Source: Nocardia carnea (GTDB lineage: Bacteria > Actinomycetota > Actinomycetes > Mycobacteriales > Mycobacteriaceae). From it: DNA of 64,000 bases. The notes beneath the pieces were generated by a model. That model had not been told where the DNA came from, searched no databases, and was given only the letters and a program-made list of their open reading frames with translations. Where the stretch lies: NCBI RefSeq assembly GCF_029869215.1, contig NZ_JARWPM010000149.1, forward strand, positions 1 through 64,000, read 5' to 3'. The position numbers and the translations under genes were made by a program. This document shows, one piece after another, positions 1-8,460 of this stretch; positions within the stretch are counted from its first letter, which is position 1; the number at the start of each line of letters is the position of its first letter.

Positions 1-2
1 TG

Positions 3-113
3 TGGTGGCCCGCGGGAGCGGCGGTGCGGGAACGGTTTCCGGAAGAGAAGGTGTTGGTCGGCGGGATCGCCTACATGCCCGGGAACAGCGGCGGGGCACC
101 CGTCGTGGGCTGA
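3..113 (+). CDS. C-terminal end of a third Methyltransf_19 SAM-dependent methyltransferase (partial, cut by window start)
   Basis: Reading from base 3 gives 36 codons starting WWPAGAAVRERFPEE, containing GGIAYMPGNSGG and ending APVVG with a TGA at 111-113. This is the same C-terminus as the methyltransferase on the opposite strand (WWPAGPALRERYPEE and GGIAYKPGNSGG). By eye the two 105-bp segments differ at about 7 positions. The rest of the gene lies left of the window. It converges on its paralogue, so the locus holds at least three copies of the family. The frame is too short to stand as a gene by itself; identification rests on the paralogy. Confidence 0.75.
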   Translation, partial: WWPAGAAVRERFPEEKVLVGGIAYMPGNSGGAPVVG

Positions 114-129
114 CGCCACCACTCGGCCG

Positions 130-1158
130 CTACGCCGGAGACGGGGAATGCGCACGCCCGCAGCGGGTACCGGCCCCCCGGGTGGCCACCGCCGCCGCGG
201 GGGGCCGGGTCCGCAAAAAACCCCCCCCCGGGGGGGGGCGGGGGGGGCCACCCCCGGCCGGGGGGGGGGGGGGGGGGGGGGCCCCCCCCCCCACGACGGG
301 TGCCCCGCCGCTGTTCCCGGGCTTGTAGGCGATCCCGCCGACCATCACGTTCTCTTCCGGATACCGTTCCCGCAGCGCCGGTCCGGCGGGCCACCACTCC
401 TCCAGTTGCACCAGCCCCGGCGGTACGAGTTCGAGACCACCGAAAAACTCCAGGATTTCCTCGGTGGTGCGGTACCAGCCCGAGCCCAGGCCTTTCTCGG
501 TGAAGCGCCGTTCCAGTTCACGGGCCAGCGCATGCAGTTCCGGCTCTCGTGGACCCGGGTCGTGGAAATGGCTGATCGCCAGATATGAACCCGGAGGCAG
601 TAATTCGACGTACTCCCGCATCAGTCCGGCGGGGTCGAACTGGTCATCGATGTGGTGGAGCAATCCACACAGGACCAGCCCGATGGGCCGGTCCATATCC
701 AGCAGTTTGGTGATATCCGATGCGCGCAGCAGGGTGCCGTCCTCGAGGAGGTCCGCCGATACGAAATGGGTGTTCTCGTTCTGTTCCAGCAGGACCCGGC
801 CGTGGGCGTTGCACACCGGGTCGTTGTCGACATAGACGACGTGGGCGTCGGGGTTCTGCTGCTGGGCGATCTCATGAGTGTTGGTTACCGTGGGCAGCCC
901 CGCGCCGATATCGAGGAACTGGTCGATACCCGCGGGGCCGGCCAGGTACCGGATCACCCGGTGCAGCCACCGCCGGTTCATGATGGAGACATCACCCTGC
1001 CGTGGCGCCACTTCCAGAATCTGTTCGTACGCGGCCCGGTCGACGTCGTAGTTGTCCTTGCCGCCGAGGCTGTAGTCGTAGACCCGGGCGATACTGGCGC
1101 GGCTGGTGTCGACCCCGACCGGTTTACGAATGCCGGCCCGGATTGCCCGTTCGGCCAT
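130..1158 (-). CDS. Methyltransf_19 (former DUF574) SAM-dependent methyltransferase, copy 1
   Basis: The product belongs to the actinobacterial SAM-dependent methyltransferase family Methyltransf_19; the substrate is unknown. From the ATG at 1158 (Shine-Dalgarno AGAGAGG) a family-typical N-terminus with SIARVYDYSLGGKDNY precedes the SAM-binding motif FLDIGAG (about residues 81-87) and the acidic motif VYVDNDP (about 108-114). The literal frame runs to a stop at 130. However, the true protein probably ends near 291, after GAPVVG, as in the convergent paralogue; the Pro/Gly-rich extension comes from the doubtful G/C tract. An upstream GTG at 1176 is possible but lies across the ribosome site. 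A perfect CRP-type palindrome lies 38 bp upstream. The neighbour upstream is a second, more divergent copy. Confidence 0.85.
   Translation of the reverse strand: MAERAIRAGIRKPVGVDTSRASIARVYDYSLGGKDNYDVDRAAYEQILEVAPRQGDVSIMNRRWLHRVIRYLAGPAGIDQFLDIGAGLPTVTNTHEIAQQQNPDAHVVYVDNDPVCNAHGRVLLEQNENTHFVSADLLEDGTLLRASDITKLLDMDRPIGLVLCGLLHHIDDQFDPAGLMREYVELLPPGSYLAISHFHDPGPREPELHALARELERRFTEKGLGSGWYRTTEEILEFFGGLELVPPGLVQLEEWWPAGPALRERYPEENVMVGGIAYKPGNSGGAPVVGGGAPPPPPPPAGGGPPRPPPGGGFLRTRPPAAAVATRGAGTRCGRAHSPSPA
222..292. other. Poly-G/poly-C tract, probable assembly or base-calling artefact
   Basis: About 70 bases consist almost only of G and C homopolymers, including an uninterrupted run of 22 G (260-281) followed directly by 11 C (282-292). 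It sits between the arms of an inverted repeat, where reads can fail or collapse. Nothing else in the window resembles it. It removes the expected stop of the minus-strand methyltransferase, whose frame then runs on as a proline/glycine-rich tail. I read it as unreliable sequence rather than a biological repeat. Confidence 0.7.
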
Positions 1159-1195
1159 GTCGACCTCTCTCTGCACGAATGAACAAGACTGGAAC

Positions 1196-1211
1196 TGTGA
1201 ATCAAGTCACA
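1196..1211 (-). promoter_or_regulatory. Perfect CRP/GlxR-type binding site upstream of methyltransferase copy 1
   Basis: TGTGA-ATCAAG-TCACA is a perfect match to the cAMP-receptor-protein consensus TGTGA-N6-TCACA used by actinobacterial Crp/GlxR regulators. It lies in the 82-bp gap between the two methyltransferase genes, centred about 45 bp upstream of the 1158 start. That is a position where a bound regulator would act on copy 1. No comparable site was seen before copy 2. Confidence 0.6.
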
Positions 1212-1240
1212 GCATAGATCCTCGCCGCCCGCGCCGTCGG

Positions 1241-2125
1241 CTATCCGGCGCCGTCGATGCTGTGCAACCGCGGCGCCGGAGCGGGGCGCTTGTATCCGAC
1301 CCCGCCGATGACGACCCGCTCCTCCGGTAGTCGTTCCCGCGTGGACGGCCCGGCGGGCCACCAATCCTCGAGTTCGGTGAACCCCGGTGGGATGAGCTCC
1401 AGCCCGTCGAAGTACCGGAGCTGCTCCTCCCGGGTGCGGTACCAGCCCGAGCCCAGTCCCATCTCGGTAAAGGCGCGCTCCAATTGTTTGGCGAGCGCGT
1501 GCAATTCGGGATTCTCGTCGGCCGGGTCCCAGAAGTTCGTGATCGCCACATACGACCCGGCGGGGAGCCGGGAGATGTACTCGCGCATGAGCCCCGGCGG
1601 GTCGAGGTCGTCGTCGAGATGGTGCAGCAGCCCGCACAACATGACGGCGATCGGCCGGTCCGGATCGAGGTACTGCATCACGCTCTTGCTCTCCAGCAGC
1701 GTGTTCTTCTCGAGGAAATCTCCGGAGACGAAATGGGTATTCTCGTTCTGTTCCAGCAGGACCCGGCCGTGGGCGTTACACACCGGATCGTTGTCGACAT
1801 AGACGACCCGGGCTTCCGGGTTCTCCTGCTGGGCGATCTGGTGGGTGTTGCCCACCGTCGGCAGGCCGGCGCCGATATCGAGGAACTGGTCGATACCGGC
1901 CGGACCGGCGAGATACCGGACGACCCGGTGCAGCCAGCGCCGGTTCATCCGCGAGACGTCGCCCTGGTGCGGCGCGATCTGCAGGATCTGTTCGAAAGCG
2001 GCCCGGTCGACGTCGTAGTTGTCCTTGCCGCCGAGGCTGTAGTCGTAGACCCGGGCGATACTGGCGCGGCTGGTGTCCACGCCCACGGGTGCGCGAACCC
2101 CGGTCCGATGAGCCGGTTCGGCCAT
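1241..2125 (-). CDS. Methyltransf_19 SAM-dependent methyltransferase, copy 2
   Basis: A 294-residue paralogue of the downstream methyltransferase. It is nearly identical through the N-terminal block (GVDTSRASIARVYDYSLGG) and the SAM motifs FLDIGAGLPTV and VYVDNDP, and diverges at the C-terminus. The start at 2125 is chosen because the protein then begins MAEP like its paralogue (MAER) and the ribosome site AGAGAGG sits at the same distance. A longer frame upstream is unlikely. The gene ends in TAG at 1241, 82 bp before copy 1 begins, so the two are a tandem duplication. In Streptomyces and Nocardia such genes often sit near XRE/DUF5753 regulators, as here. The methyl acceptor is unknown. Confidence 0.88.
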   Translation of the reverse strand: MAEPAHRTGVRAPVGVDTSRASIARVYDYSLGGKDNYDVDRAAFEQILQIAPHQGDVSRMNRRWLHRVVRYLAGPAGIDQFLDIGAGLPTVGNTHQIAQQENPEARVVYVDNDPVCNAHGRVLLEQNENTHFVSGDFLEKNTLLESKSVMQYLDPDRPIAVMLCGLLHHLDDDLDPPGLMREYISRLPAGSYVAITNFWDPADENPELHALAKQLERAFTEMGLGSGWYRTREEQLRYFDGLELIPPGFTELEDWWPAGPSTRERLPEERVVIGGVGYKRPAPAPRLHSIDGAG

Positions 2126-2189
2126 GAAAACCTCTCTCTGCGTAGTCGATCGAACACCGATGCTAAGGCGGCCGCGCGCCGGGCTGTGA

Positions 2190-2648
2190 TCAGGCTCCGC
2201 CGTCGCCGCGCTCGAGCACCTTGCCGGGCAGCCAGCCGCCACCCAGATGGGTGACCCGCCACCAGTCGATATCGATGACGACCGCGGTGACCGGCGTCGC
2301 GAAGAAGGGTTCGATCTGCGGTTCTTTGCGCAGCAGGGCCTGGAATGTTTCGTCGCGCTCGCTCTCGTCGCGCAGGGTGACGGTGCCCAGCCCCTGTGCG
2401 AACGGATCGGCGATACCACCGGGCACCACCTTCACACCGACATTGGGGTTGGCCCGGAGTTGGTTCAGCGTCCGGCCGGAGTTCTCCAGGATCAGGGTGA
2501 GCCGGAACAGGTCCTCGTCGAGGTTGGCGAAGAACGCGCTCGTGGCCCAGTTGACGCCGTCTTTGGAGGTCGCCAGGTCGATACTGGAATGGGAGAGGAT
2601 TTCGGTGAGTTTCTTGCGGATCTCGGTGGTGGTGACGTCGTCGGACAT
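2190..2648 (-). CDS. Pyridoxamine 5'-phosphate oxidase-like FMN-binding split-barrel protein
   Basis: The 152-residue protein has the pattern of small PNPOx-like split-barrel proteins of actinomycetes: a helical N-terminus, a strand with SKDGVNWATSAFF, and a middle segment RLTLILENSGRTLNQLRANP. In that segment most relatives have strands contacting flavin (FMN or F420). I cannot tell which cofactor is used or whether it is catalytic. The ATG at 2648 is preceded by GGAGAG at good spacing. It reads in the same direction as the methyltransferases, with 64 bp between them, so cotranscription with copy 2 is possible. Confidence 0.7.
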   Translation of the reverse strand: MSDDVTTTEIRKKLTEILSHSSIDLATSKDGVNWATSAFFANLDEDLFRLTLILENSGRTLNQLRANPNVGVKVVPGGIADPFAQGLGTVTLRDESERDETFQALLRKEPQIEPFFATPVTAVVIDIDWWRVTHLGGGWLPGKVLERGDGGA

Positions 2649-3340
2649 TCGGCTCTCCAGTGTGTTCTCGGTTCAGCGGTGCGGTATTTCGGTATCGGAC
2701 TGCCGGCTACCGATGGGGCGGGGCCGGCCGCCCGATGGTTCCCGGGGGAGTGGTGGCGTGGAGCCTAACGGTCCGCGGCGGCGCGAGCCCGGCGGGGGCG
2801 GCATTCTGCTGTGCGGTTAAACGACTGGCGTACAAGCAATTACGGACCGAGGGACCGTTCGGGAGATTGCCGGGGAATCGTTCCCGGGACCCCGGTGACC
2901 ACCCGGCCGCGGTATCCCGGGGGCTCGCACTCACCCGACACGTGAGCGAACCGGCCGGTCGGTTGTCACAACCCGGGCGGGCACAGGGTATGCTCGGTAC
3001 CGCTTCAGTGGTACCCGCACCTGCTCCCGGTGCCCTCATCGGTGTCATCTCCCCAGGTCTTCGTGGTTGCGAGGCCGGATCGTCGTGTCGTGGGGGAGTT
3101 TACGCAAGGAAACCCGATACCGCGCGTAAACAACCGAGAAGCTACCGGTATGCGGCGCTGTAGAATTCGGGTGACCGGTTCACGGTGCCGGGTTGCCGTG
3201 CGGATGCCGGTTCCGCCCGGTGTGGGTGCGTTACCGAAAATTTGCGCCTACCACGGAGTAGGATCGCCTGCCGACCGGTGCGGTTCGTCGGTGGCGGGCG
3301 CCGTACGATGCAGCACAGCACGAACTGGCCAGAGGCGATC
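2649..3340. other. Non-coding stretch with a palindrome before the XRE regulator
   Basis: About 690 bp lie between the divergent FMN-barrel gene and the XRE regulator. No frame here has convincing codon use or a ribosome site. The one notable element is the perfect palindrome GGTTGT-C-ACAACC at 2961-2973, followed by a TATGCT hexamer at 2989; this could be an operator with a -10 element, but the evidence is thin. Otherwise I see nothing. Confidence 0.4.
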
Positions 3341-4234
3341 ATGACAAACGAGCAGGACGATTCCGATATCCCGGACAAGGCGGAAACCGACCGTGGGCCC
3401 ACGGTGCTGCGTATCTCGCTCGGCAGCCGCCTGCGCCGGTTGCGTGAGGCCTGCGGGATCAGTCGTGAGGACGCCGGTGAACATATTCGCGGCTCTCATG
3501 CCAAGATCAGCCGCCTCGAATTGGGGCGGACCAGGTTCCGTGAGCGGGACCTGCTGGATTTGCTGAGACTCTACGGAGTAGACGATCCGGAGAAGCTCGC
3601 CGTCTATCTGGACCTGATGAAGAAGGCCAACGATCCGGGGTGGTGGCAGCCGTTCAACGATCTGCTGCCGCCGTGGTTCGAGACCTACATCGGGCTGGAA
3701 CAGGCCGCGACCACGATTCGTACCTACGAGGCCCAGTTCATCCCGGGCCTGCTGCAGACCGAAGCGTACGCCCGCGCGGTGATCCGGCTGGGTAACGACG
3801 ACGACACCGAACGCCGGGTCGGAATGCGGATGCGCCGTCAGGAAATCCTCAGCCGCGCCACGGCGCCCACGCTCTGGGCGGTGGTGGACGAGAACGCGCT
3901 GCGCCGGCCGGTCGGAGGTTACCCGGTGCTGCGTGGGCAGATCGAACACCTGATCGCGGCGGCCGAACGCCCGAATGTGAAGATTCAGGTCCTGCCGTAC
4001 GAGGTGGGCGGGCATCCTGCCGCCGGCGGTTCGTTCAGCATTCTGCGGTTCCCGGAGCCCGAATTACCCGACATGGTCTATATGGAGCAGCTGACCACCT
4101 CGCACTACCTCGAGAAGAAGCACGAGGTGGAGGTGTACATGACCGTGATGAACAAACTCAGCGTCATCGCCCCCACCCCGGGCGAGAGCCGCGACTTCCT
4201 GCGTGGGGTGCTCAGCGAGCTACCCGAGAAATAG
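3341..4234 (+). CDS. XRE-family transcriptional regulator with C-terminal DUF5753 domain
   Basis: A 297-residue DNA-binding regulator. Residues about 25-85 form an XRE helix-turn-helix (LGSRLRRLREACGISREDAG and SHAKISRLELGR). The remainder is the DUF5753 ligand/partner domain, with landmarks EAQFIPGLLQTEAYARAV and LPYEVGGHPAAGGSF. Such proteins are often annotated as Scr1-type antitoxin-like regulators and usually neighbour small DUF397 proteins. I looked for a DUF397 gene downstream and found none. The ATG at 3341 follows AGAGG at 5 nt; an in-frame ATG at 3308 would add 11 residues but lacks a good ribosome site. Confidence 0.88.
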   Translation: MTNEQDDSDIPDKAETDRGPTVLRISLGSRLRRLREACGISREDAGEHIRGSHAKISRLELGRTRFRERDLLDLLRLYGVDDPEKLAVYLDLMKKANDPGWWQPFNDLLPPWFETYIGLEQAATTIRTYEAQFIPGLLQTEAYARAVIRLGNDDDTERRVGMRMRRQEILSRATAPTLWAVVDENALRRPVGGYPVLRGQIEHLIAAAERPNVKIQVLPYEVGGHPAAGGSFSILRFPEPELPDMVYMEQLTTSHYLEKKHEVEVYMTVMNKLSVIAPTPGESRDFLRGVLSELPEK

Positions 4235-4530
4235 CGCGCCGGGGCGGGGCGGGTCTTGCCGGCCCGGCGCCGCACGGGGCAGGGGAGCGGCGACCTTCAG
4301 TGCGGGAACGGGTTTCACCGGTCCGTCCGGTTCGAAGAACCTCAGCTGGGCAGCGTACGAAAGGGGATCGGCTCCTGGGCTCGCCGGTCCACCGGGAGTG
4401 CCTCGCCCACGACAATAAATACCCATACATAGATATGCGCATCAGGCTATCTATCGAGCTGATCGAACACGAGACCTCGCGTTGCAGCACCAAAAAGAAA
4501 CAAAGACCACCATGATGGTAGGAAGAGTGC

Positions 4531-5889
4531 GTGGCCGCGACAGGTGATAACTCTGGCTCCGTTCGTTCCCGTGCCGTGTCGGAGGTGGTGGAGCTGGTCA
4601 GTACGCTGATCCGCTTCGACACTTCCAATACCGGCGACCCGGCCACCACGAAGGGGGAACAGGAGTGTGCGGAATGGGTCGCGCGGCAACTGGAGGACGC
4701 CGGTTACACCACCGAATACGTGGAATCCGGCGCATCCGGGCGGGGCAATATTTTCGCCCGGTTGCCGGGGGCCGATTCGAGTCGTGGCGCACTGCTGCTG
4801 CACGGGCATCTCGATGTGGTGCCGGCGGAGGCCGCCGACTGGAGCGTGCACCCGTTCTCCGGTGCGGTCCAGGACGGTTACGTCTGGGGCCGCGGGGCTA
4901 TCGATATGAAGGATATGGTCGGCATGATGCTGGCAGTCGCCCGCCAGTTCAAGAGGGAGGGCACGGTACCGCCGCGCGATCTGGTGTTCGCGTTCCTCGC
5001 CGACGAGGAGAACGGCGGCAAGTGGGGGTCGCAGTGGCTGGTGCGGAACCGGCCGGATCTGTTCGAGGGAATTACCGAGGCGGTCGGGGAGGTCGGCGGA
5101 TTCTCGTTGACCGTGCCGCGCCCGGACGGCGGGGAACGGCGGCTGTACCTGGTGGAGACCGCGGAAAAGGGGCTGGGCTGGATGCGGTTGCGGGCCAAGG
5201 CCCGCGCGGGGCACGGGTCGTTCCTGCACGAGGACAATGCCGTGACCATTCTGGCGGCCGCGGTGGCGCGGCTGGGCACCCATACCTTTCCGCTCGTCCT
5301 CTCCGATTCCGTGGCGGAGTTCCTGGCAGCGGTATCGGAGGAAACCGGTCTGGCGTTCGATCCGGGCAGTAAGGATATCGAAGGCACCTTGGCGAAACTG
5401 GGGTCGATTTCCCGGATCATCGGGGCCACCCTGCGTGATACCGCGAATCCGACCATGCTGCAGGCCGGCTACAAGGCGAATGTGATCCCGCAGACCGCGG
5501 AGGCGGTCGTGGACTGCCGGGTGGTGCCGGGACGGCTGGCGGAGTTCGAACGGGAGGTCGACGAGCTGATCGGTCCCGATGTGGAGCGTGAGTGGGTCAC
5601 CAAACTGGATTCCTACGAAACGACTTTCGACGGCCATCTGGTGGACGCGATGAACGAGGCGATCTTGGCGCACGATCCGCACGGGCGTACGGTGCCCTAC
5701 ATGTTGTCCGGCGGTACCGACGCGAAGGCCTTCGCGGATCTGGGCATCCGGTGCTTCGGGTTCGCGCCGTTGCGGTTGCCGCCGGAGCTGGATTTCGCGG
5801 CGCTGTTCCACGGTGTCGACGAACGGGTGCCGGTGGACGCGCTCGAATTCGGCACCGATGTCCTGGAACACTTCCTGTTGCACAGCTGA
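4531..5889 (+). CDS. M20-family zinc metallopeptidase/amidohydrolase (Rv2141c-like)
   Basis: A 452-residue cytoplasmic hydrolase of the M20 ArgE/DapE/carboxypeptidase family. Metal and catalytic motifs are in order: HGHLDVVP (91-98, zinc His and catalytic Asp), GRGAIDMKD (about 120-128, bridging Asp), DEEN (158-161, catalytic and zinc Glu), and a late [10 protein letters not shown] segment supplying the last His. The GTG start at 4531 follows GGAAGAG. Partnered with the following PEBP-like gene it mirrors the M. tuberculosis pair Rv2141c-Rv2140c, part of a wider conserved neighbourhood. The natural substrate is not predictable; a dipeptide or N-acyl amino acid is likely. Confidence 0.9.
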   Translation: MAATGDNSGSVRSRAVSEVVELVSTLIRFDTSNTGDPATTKGEQECAEWVARQLEDAGYTTEYVESGASGRGNIFARLPGADSSRGALLLHGHLDVVPAEAADWSVHPFSGAVQDGYVWGRGAIDMKDMVGMMLAVARQFKREGTVPPRDLVFAFLADEENGGKWGSQWLVRNRPDLFEGITEAVGEVGGFSLTVPRPDGGERRLYLVETAEKGLGWMRLRAKARAGHGSFLHEDNAVTILAAAVARLGTHTFPLVLSDSVAEFLAAVSEETGLAFDPGSKDIEGTLAKLGSISRIIGATLRDTANPTMLQAGYKANVIPQTAEAVVDCRVVPGRLAEFEREVDELIGPDVEREWVTKLDSYETTFDGHLVDAMNEAILAHDPHGRTVPYMLSGGTDAKAFADLGIRCFGFAPLRLPPELDFAALFHGVDERVPVDALEFGTDVLEHFLLHS

Positions 5890-5911
5890 TCCGATTCGAG
5901 AGAGGGTTCCT

Positions 5912-6439
5912 ATGACCTACAACCCCTATGACGCCTTGCCGTCGGTGCCGTCGTTCACGGTGACATCGGCGGATGTGACCGATGGTGCGACGCTGGCCAA
6001 CGATCAGGTCAGCGGTGTGTTCGGTGCCGGCGGTAAAGATATTTCCCCGCAGCTGAGCTGGTCGGGTTTCCCGGCGGAAACGAAGAGTTTCGCGGTCACG
6101 GTGTACGACCCCGATGCCCCGACCGCCTCCGGATTCTGGCATTGGGCGGTGGCGGATATCCCGGCCTCGGTGACGGAACTGCCGGCCGGTGCGGGCAGTG
6201 AGGGCGGTACGCTGCCGGCGGGCGCGGTGATGCTGCGCAACGACGGCGGTTTCGCGGGTTACGTGGGTGCGGCCCCACCGGCCGGCCACGGCCCGCACCG
6301 GTATTTCATCGTCGTACACGCGGTGGATGTGGAATCGCTCGGTGTCCCGCCGGAAGCGACGCCGGCGTTCCTCGGCTTCAACCTGTTCTCGCATACGCTC
6401 GCGCGGGCGACGCTGGTAGGCACCTACGAACAGAGCTGA
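5912..6439 (+). CDS. YbhB/YbcL-type PEBP (Raf-kinase-inhibitor-like) protein, TB18.6/Rv2140c homologue
   Basis: A 175-residue phosphatidylethanolamine-binding-protein fold member. The family signature is visible: the pocket strand [10 protein letters not shown], then VYDPDAP, then [10 protein letters not shown], and later [13 protein letters not shown]. The protein lacks a signal peptide. It begins 22 bp after the M20 peptidase, with GAGAGAGGG as ribosome site, so the two are one operon as in Mycobacterium. Bacterial members bind anionic or phospholipid-like ligands, but their cellular role is unsettled. A strong hairpin terminator follows. Confidence 0.92.
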   Translation: MTYNPYDALPSVPSFTVTSADVTDGATLANDQVSGVFGAGGKDISPQLSWSGFPAETKSFAVTVYDPDAPTASGFWHWAVADIPASVTELPAGAGSEGGTLPAGAVMLRNDGGFAGYVGAAPPAGHGPHRYFIVVHAVDVESLGVPPEATPAFLGFNLFSHTLARATLVGTYEQS

Positions 6440-6451
6440 GACTCCGAAAGC

Positions 6452-6485
6452 ACGGCGGCCCCGGTGTTTTCGCCGGGGCCGCCGT
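6452..6485. terminator. Bidirectional intrinsic terminator hairpin
   Basis: A perfect 13-bp stem (ACGGCGGCCCCGG at 6452-6464 pairing with 6473-6485) encloses the 8-nt loop TGTTTTCG. It lies between two convergent genes (PEBP and fatty acyl-CoA ligase), so it can end both transcripts. There is no long U-tract, as is usual in high-GC actinomycetes. Confidence 0.85.
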
Positions 6486-6502
6486 ACTTCGCGGGCGCCG
6501 GT

Positions 6503-8332
6503 TCAGCCGCGCACGTCGATGACGGTCGCCGGTGGCTGCTCGGCGTAGAGTGCGGTGATCTGCTCGGCATATTTTTCGGCGATCGGCGCACGTTTGAGCG
6601 ACATCTTCGGGGTGAGTTCGTCGCCGCCGGGCTCCCACACCTTCTCGGCGATGGTGAACCGTTTGATCTGCTCGACCCGGGAGAGTTTCGCGTTCCCGGC
6701 GTGGATCGCGGCGCGGACGTCGTCGATGATCCGGGGATGCCGGGCGAGGGTGGCGATATCGGCGTCGGTGGCGTCGATTTCTTTGGCGCGGATCGCGGCC
6801 ATATCGGGATCGAGCATGATCAGCGCGGTGATATACGGTTTGGCGTCACCGATGGCGACCGCCTGACCGACGAGTGACGAGGCGGCTTTGACGGCGTTCT
6901 CGATATTGCTCGGGGCGATGTTCTTCCCGCCCTCGTTGATGATGAGTTCTTTCTTGCGGTCGATGATCCGCAGGTAGCCGTCGGGGTCGAGGGTGCCGAC
7001 ATCGCCGGTGTGCAGCCAGCCGTCGGAGTCGAGGGCCTCGGCGGTCTTGTCGGGCATGCCGCGGTACCCGTGGGTGATGATCGGGCCCCGGACGAGTACC
7101 TCACCGTCGTCGGCGAGGCGGAGTTCGAGCCCGTCCACGGGCCGTCCGACCGATCCGGGGCGGGGTTTGTCCAGTTCGGTGTACGTGGCGACGCCACTGG
7201 TTTCCGACATACCCCAGACCTCGGAGACGCAGAAGCCGAGGCCGAGGAAGAATTCGAGTGTTTCCGGTGGGATGGGGGCGGCGCCGGAGGAGGCGACGCG
7301 CAGTTCGTCGAGGCCGAGGGCGGCGCGTAGCTTCGCGAGCAGCAGTTTTTCGGCCACCGCGTGTTGGAGCCCGAGCAGCGGTCCACGGCCGGAACCGGCC
7401 AGATCGGCTTTCGCGGCCGCGATACCGGTGGCGACCGCCCAGGTGGCGATGGTTTTCTTCACGCCGGTTTCGGCGGCGATCTTGGCTTCGACGCCGGCCT
7501 TGATCTTCTGCCAGACCCGCGGGACACCGAAGAACACCGTGGGGCGGGCGTCGGGGAGGGCCGCGGCGATCTCCCGGGGGTCGGGAACGGTGGTGATCTG
7601 GATCCCGGTGACGAGGTTGATGGCGTGGCCGGAGATCCGGTCGGCGACATGGGCGGCGGGCAGGTAGGACAGGGCGCGGTCATCGATACCCACGTCGAGG
7701 GGGCCGCTGTCGAGAGCGAGGAGCTGGGCGAGCACATTGCTGTGCGTCAGTTCCACGCCCTTGGAGGGGCCGGTGGTGCCGGAGGTGTAGATGAGGGTGG
7801 CGAGGTCGCCGGGTTCGACGGCCTGCCAGGCGGCGGCGAAATCGAAGTCCGGATCGGGATTGTTCTCGAGGTCGGCGAGGGAGATGGCGCCTTCGGCGGT
7901 GCCGTCGACGACGACGAGGTGTTCGATCGGGACCCCGGCAGCCCGGATCGTGCCGAGGAATTGCTGTTCGGTGATGACGATCTTGTTGCCCGCGTTGGTG
8001 AACACATGCGCGATCTGTTCCGGCGAGCAGGTGTTGTACACGGAGAACGGGATGGCGCCGACGTGCAGGGCGGCCGTATCGAGGAGATTGAACTCCGGCC
8101 GGTTGGTGAGCATGATGCCGACGGTGTCGCCGCGGGTGAGGCCGAGCCCGGCCAGGCCCGCGGCGAGTACGCGGACCCGTTCGCCGTATTCACGCCAGGT
8201 GATCTCCTGGGTACCGCCGACCGTGCGCAGGGCGACGGCATCGGGCCGGAGGGTGATGGTCTGCTGGAAGGCGGCAGGCACCGTATGGACAGTGATGCCG
8301 GTGCGGTGCGGGTAGGCGATATCTGGTGTCAT
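6503..8332 (-). CDS. Long-chain fatty-acid--CoA ligase (AMP-binding, FadD15-like)
   Basis: A 609-residue adenylate-forming enzyme that would activate fatty acids to acyl-CoA through an acyl-AMP. The P-loop motif TLIYTSGTTGPSKGVE lies near residues 179-194. The fatty-acyl-CoA ligase features YLPAAHVADR and WGMSETSGV follow, then the hinge/C-terminal motif YLRIIDRKKELIINEGGKNI. Its long-chain signature with KFLPLS-like spacing resembles mycobacterial FadD15. The ATG at 8332 is chosen because the preceding frame lacks family similarity. It reads away from ribA, which ends 128 bp upstream; the two may be cotranscribed. Confidence 0.92.
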   Translation of the reverse strand: MTPDIAYPHRTGITVHTVPAAFQQTITLRPDAVALRTVGGTQEITWREYGERVRVLAAGLAGLGLTRGDTVGIMLTNRPEFNLLDTAALHVGAIPFSVYNTCSPEQIAHVFTNAGNKIVITEQQFLGTIRAAGVPIEHLVVVDGTAEGAISLADLENNPDPDFDFAAAWQAVEPGDLATLIYTSGTTGPSKGVELTHSNVLAQLLALDSGPLDVGIDDRALSYLPAAHVADRISGHAINLVTGIQITTVPDPREIAAALPDARPTVFFGVPRVWQKIKAGVEAKIAAETGVKKTIATWAVATGIAAAKADLAGSGRGPLLGLQHAVAEKLLLAKLRAALGLDELRVASSGAAPIPPETLEFFLGLGFCVSEVWGMSETSGVATYTELDKPRPGSVGRPVDGLELRLADDGEVLVRGPIITHGYRGMPDKTAEALDSDGWLHTGDVGTLDPDGYLRIIDRKKELIINEGGKNIAPSNIENAVKAASSLVGQAVAIGDAKPYITALIMLDPDMAAIRAKEIDATDADIATLARHPRIIDDVRAAIHAGNAKLSRVEQIKRFTIAEKVWEPGGDELTPKMSLKRAPIAEKYAEQITALYAEQPPATVIDVRG

Positions 8333-8460
8333 GGGTCCGTTCCCGAGGTGCTGGGGTTCCGGGCACTCGCCGGGTCCGCGGCCGGCTACGGCCGCAAGCG
8401 AGTGACGTGGATCACCAATGGTAGCCGGGGAACGGAAATGGCGGAGCGGTTCTGTCTGGG

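Larger units (their letters stand above)
3..396. repeat. Inverted repeat formed by the 3' ends of two convergent methyltransferase paralogues
   Basis: Bases 3-108 on the plus strand match bases 292-396 on the minus strand at about 98 of 105 positions. The arms are coding: both specify the last 35 or so residues of a Methyltransf_19 protein. The identity exceeds that to the tandem copy at 1241-2125, so this looks like a recent inverted duplication or gene conversion. The spacer contains the anomalous G/C homopolymer tract. Confidence 0.8.

Noticed and set aside
130-290. Proline/glycine-rich C-terminal domain of the first methyltransferase
   Set aside because: It is encoded by the poly-G/C tract and following low-complexity sequence, while the near-identical convergent copy stops right after GAPVVG.
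4235-4530. DUF397-type small partner gene after the XRE/DUF5753 regulator
   Set aside because: No frame in either strand shows the W.KSS...CVEVA pattern expected of DUF397.
4447-5883. Long minus-strand frame of 478 codons opposite the M20 peptidase
   Set aside because: It is antisense to a gene with clear family motifs, has the Arg/His-rich composition of a shadow frame and no ribosome site.
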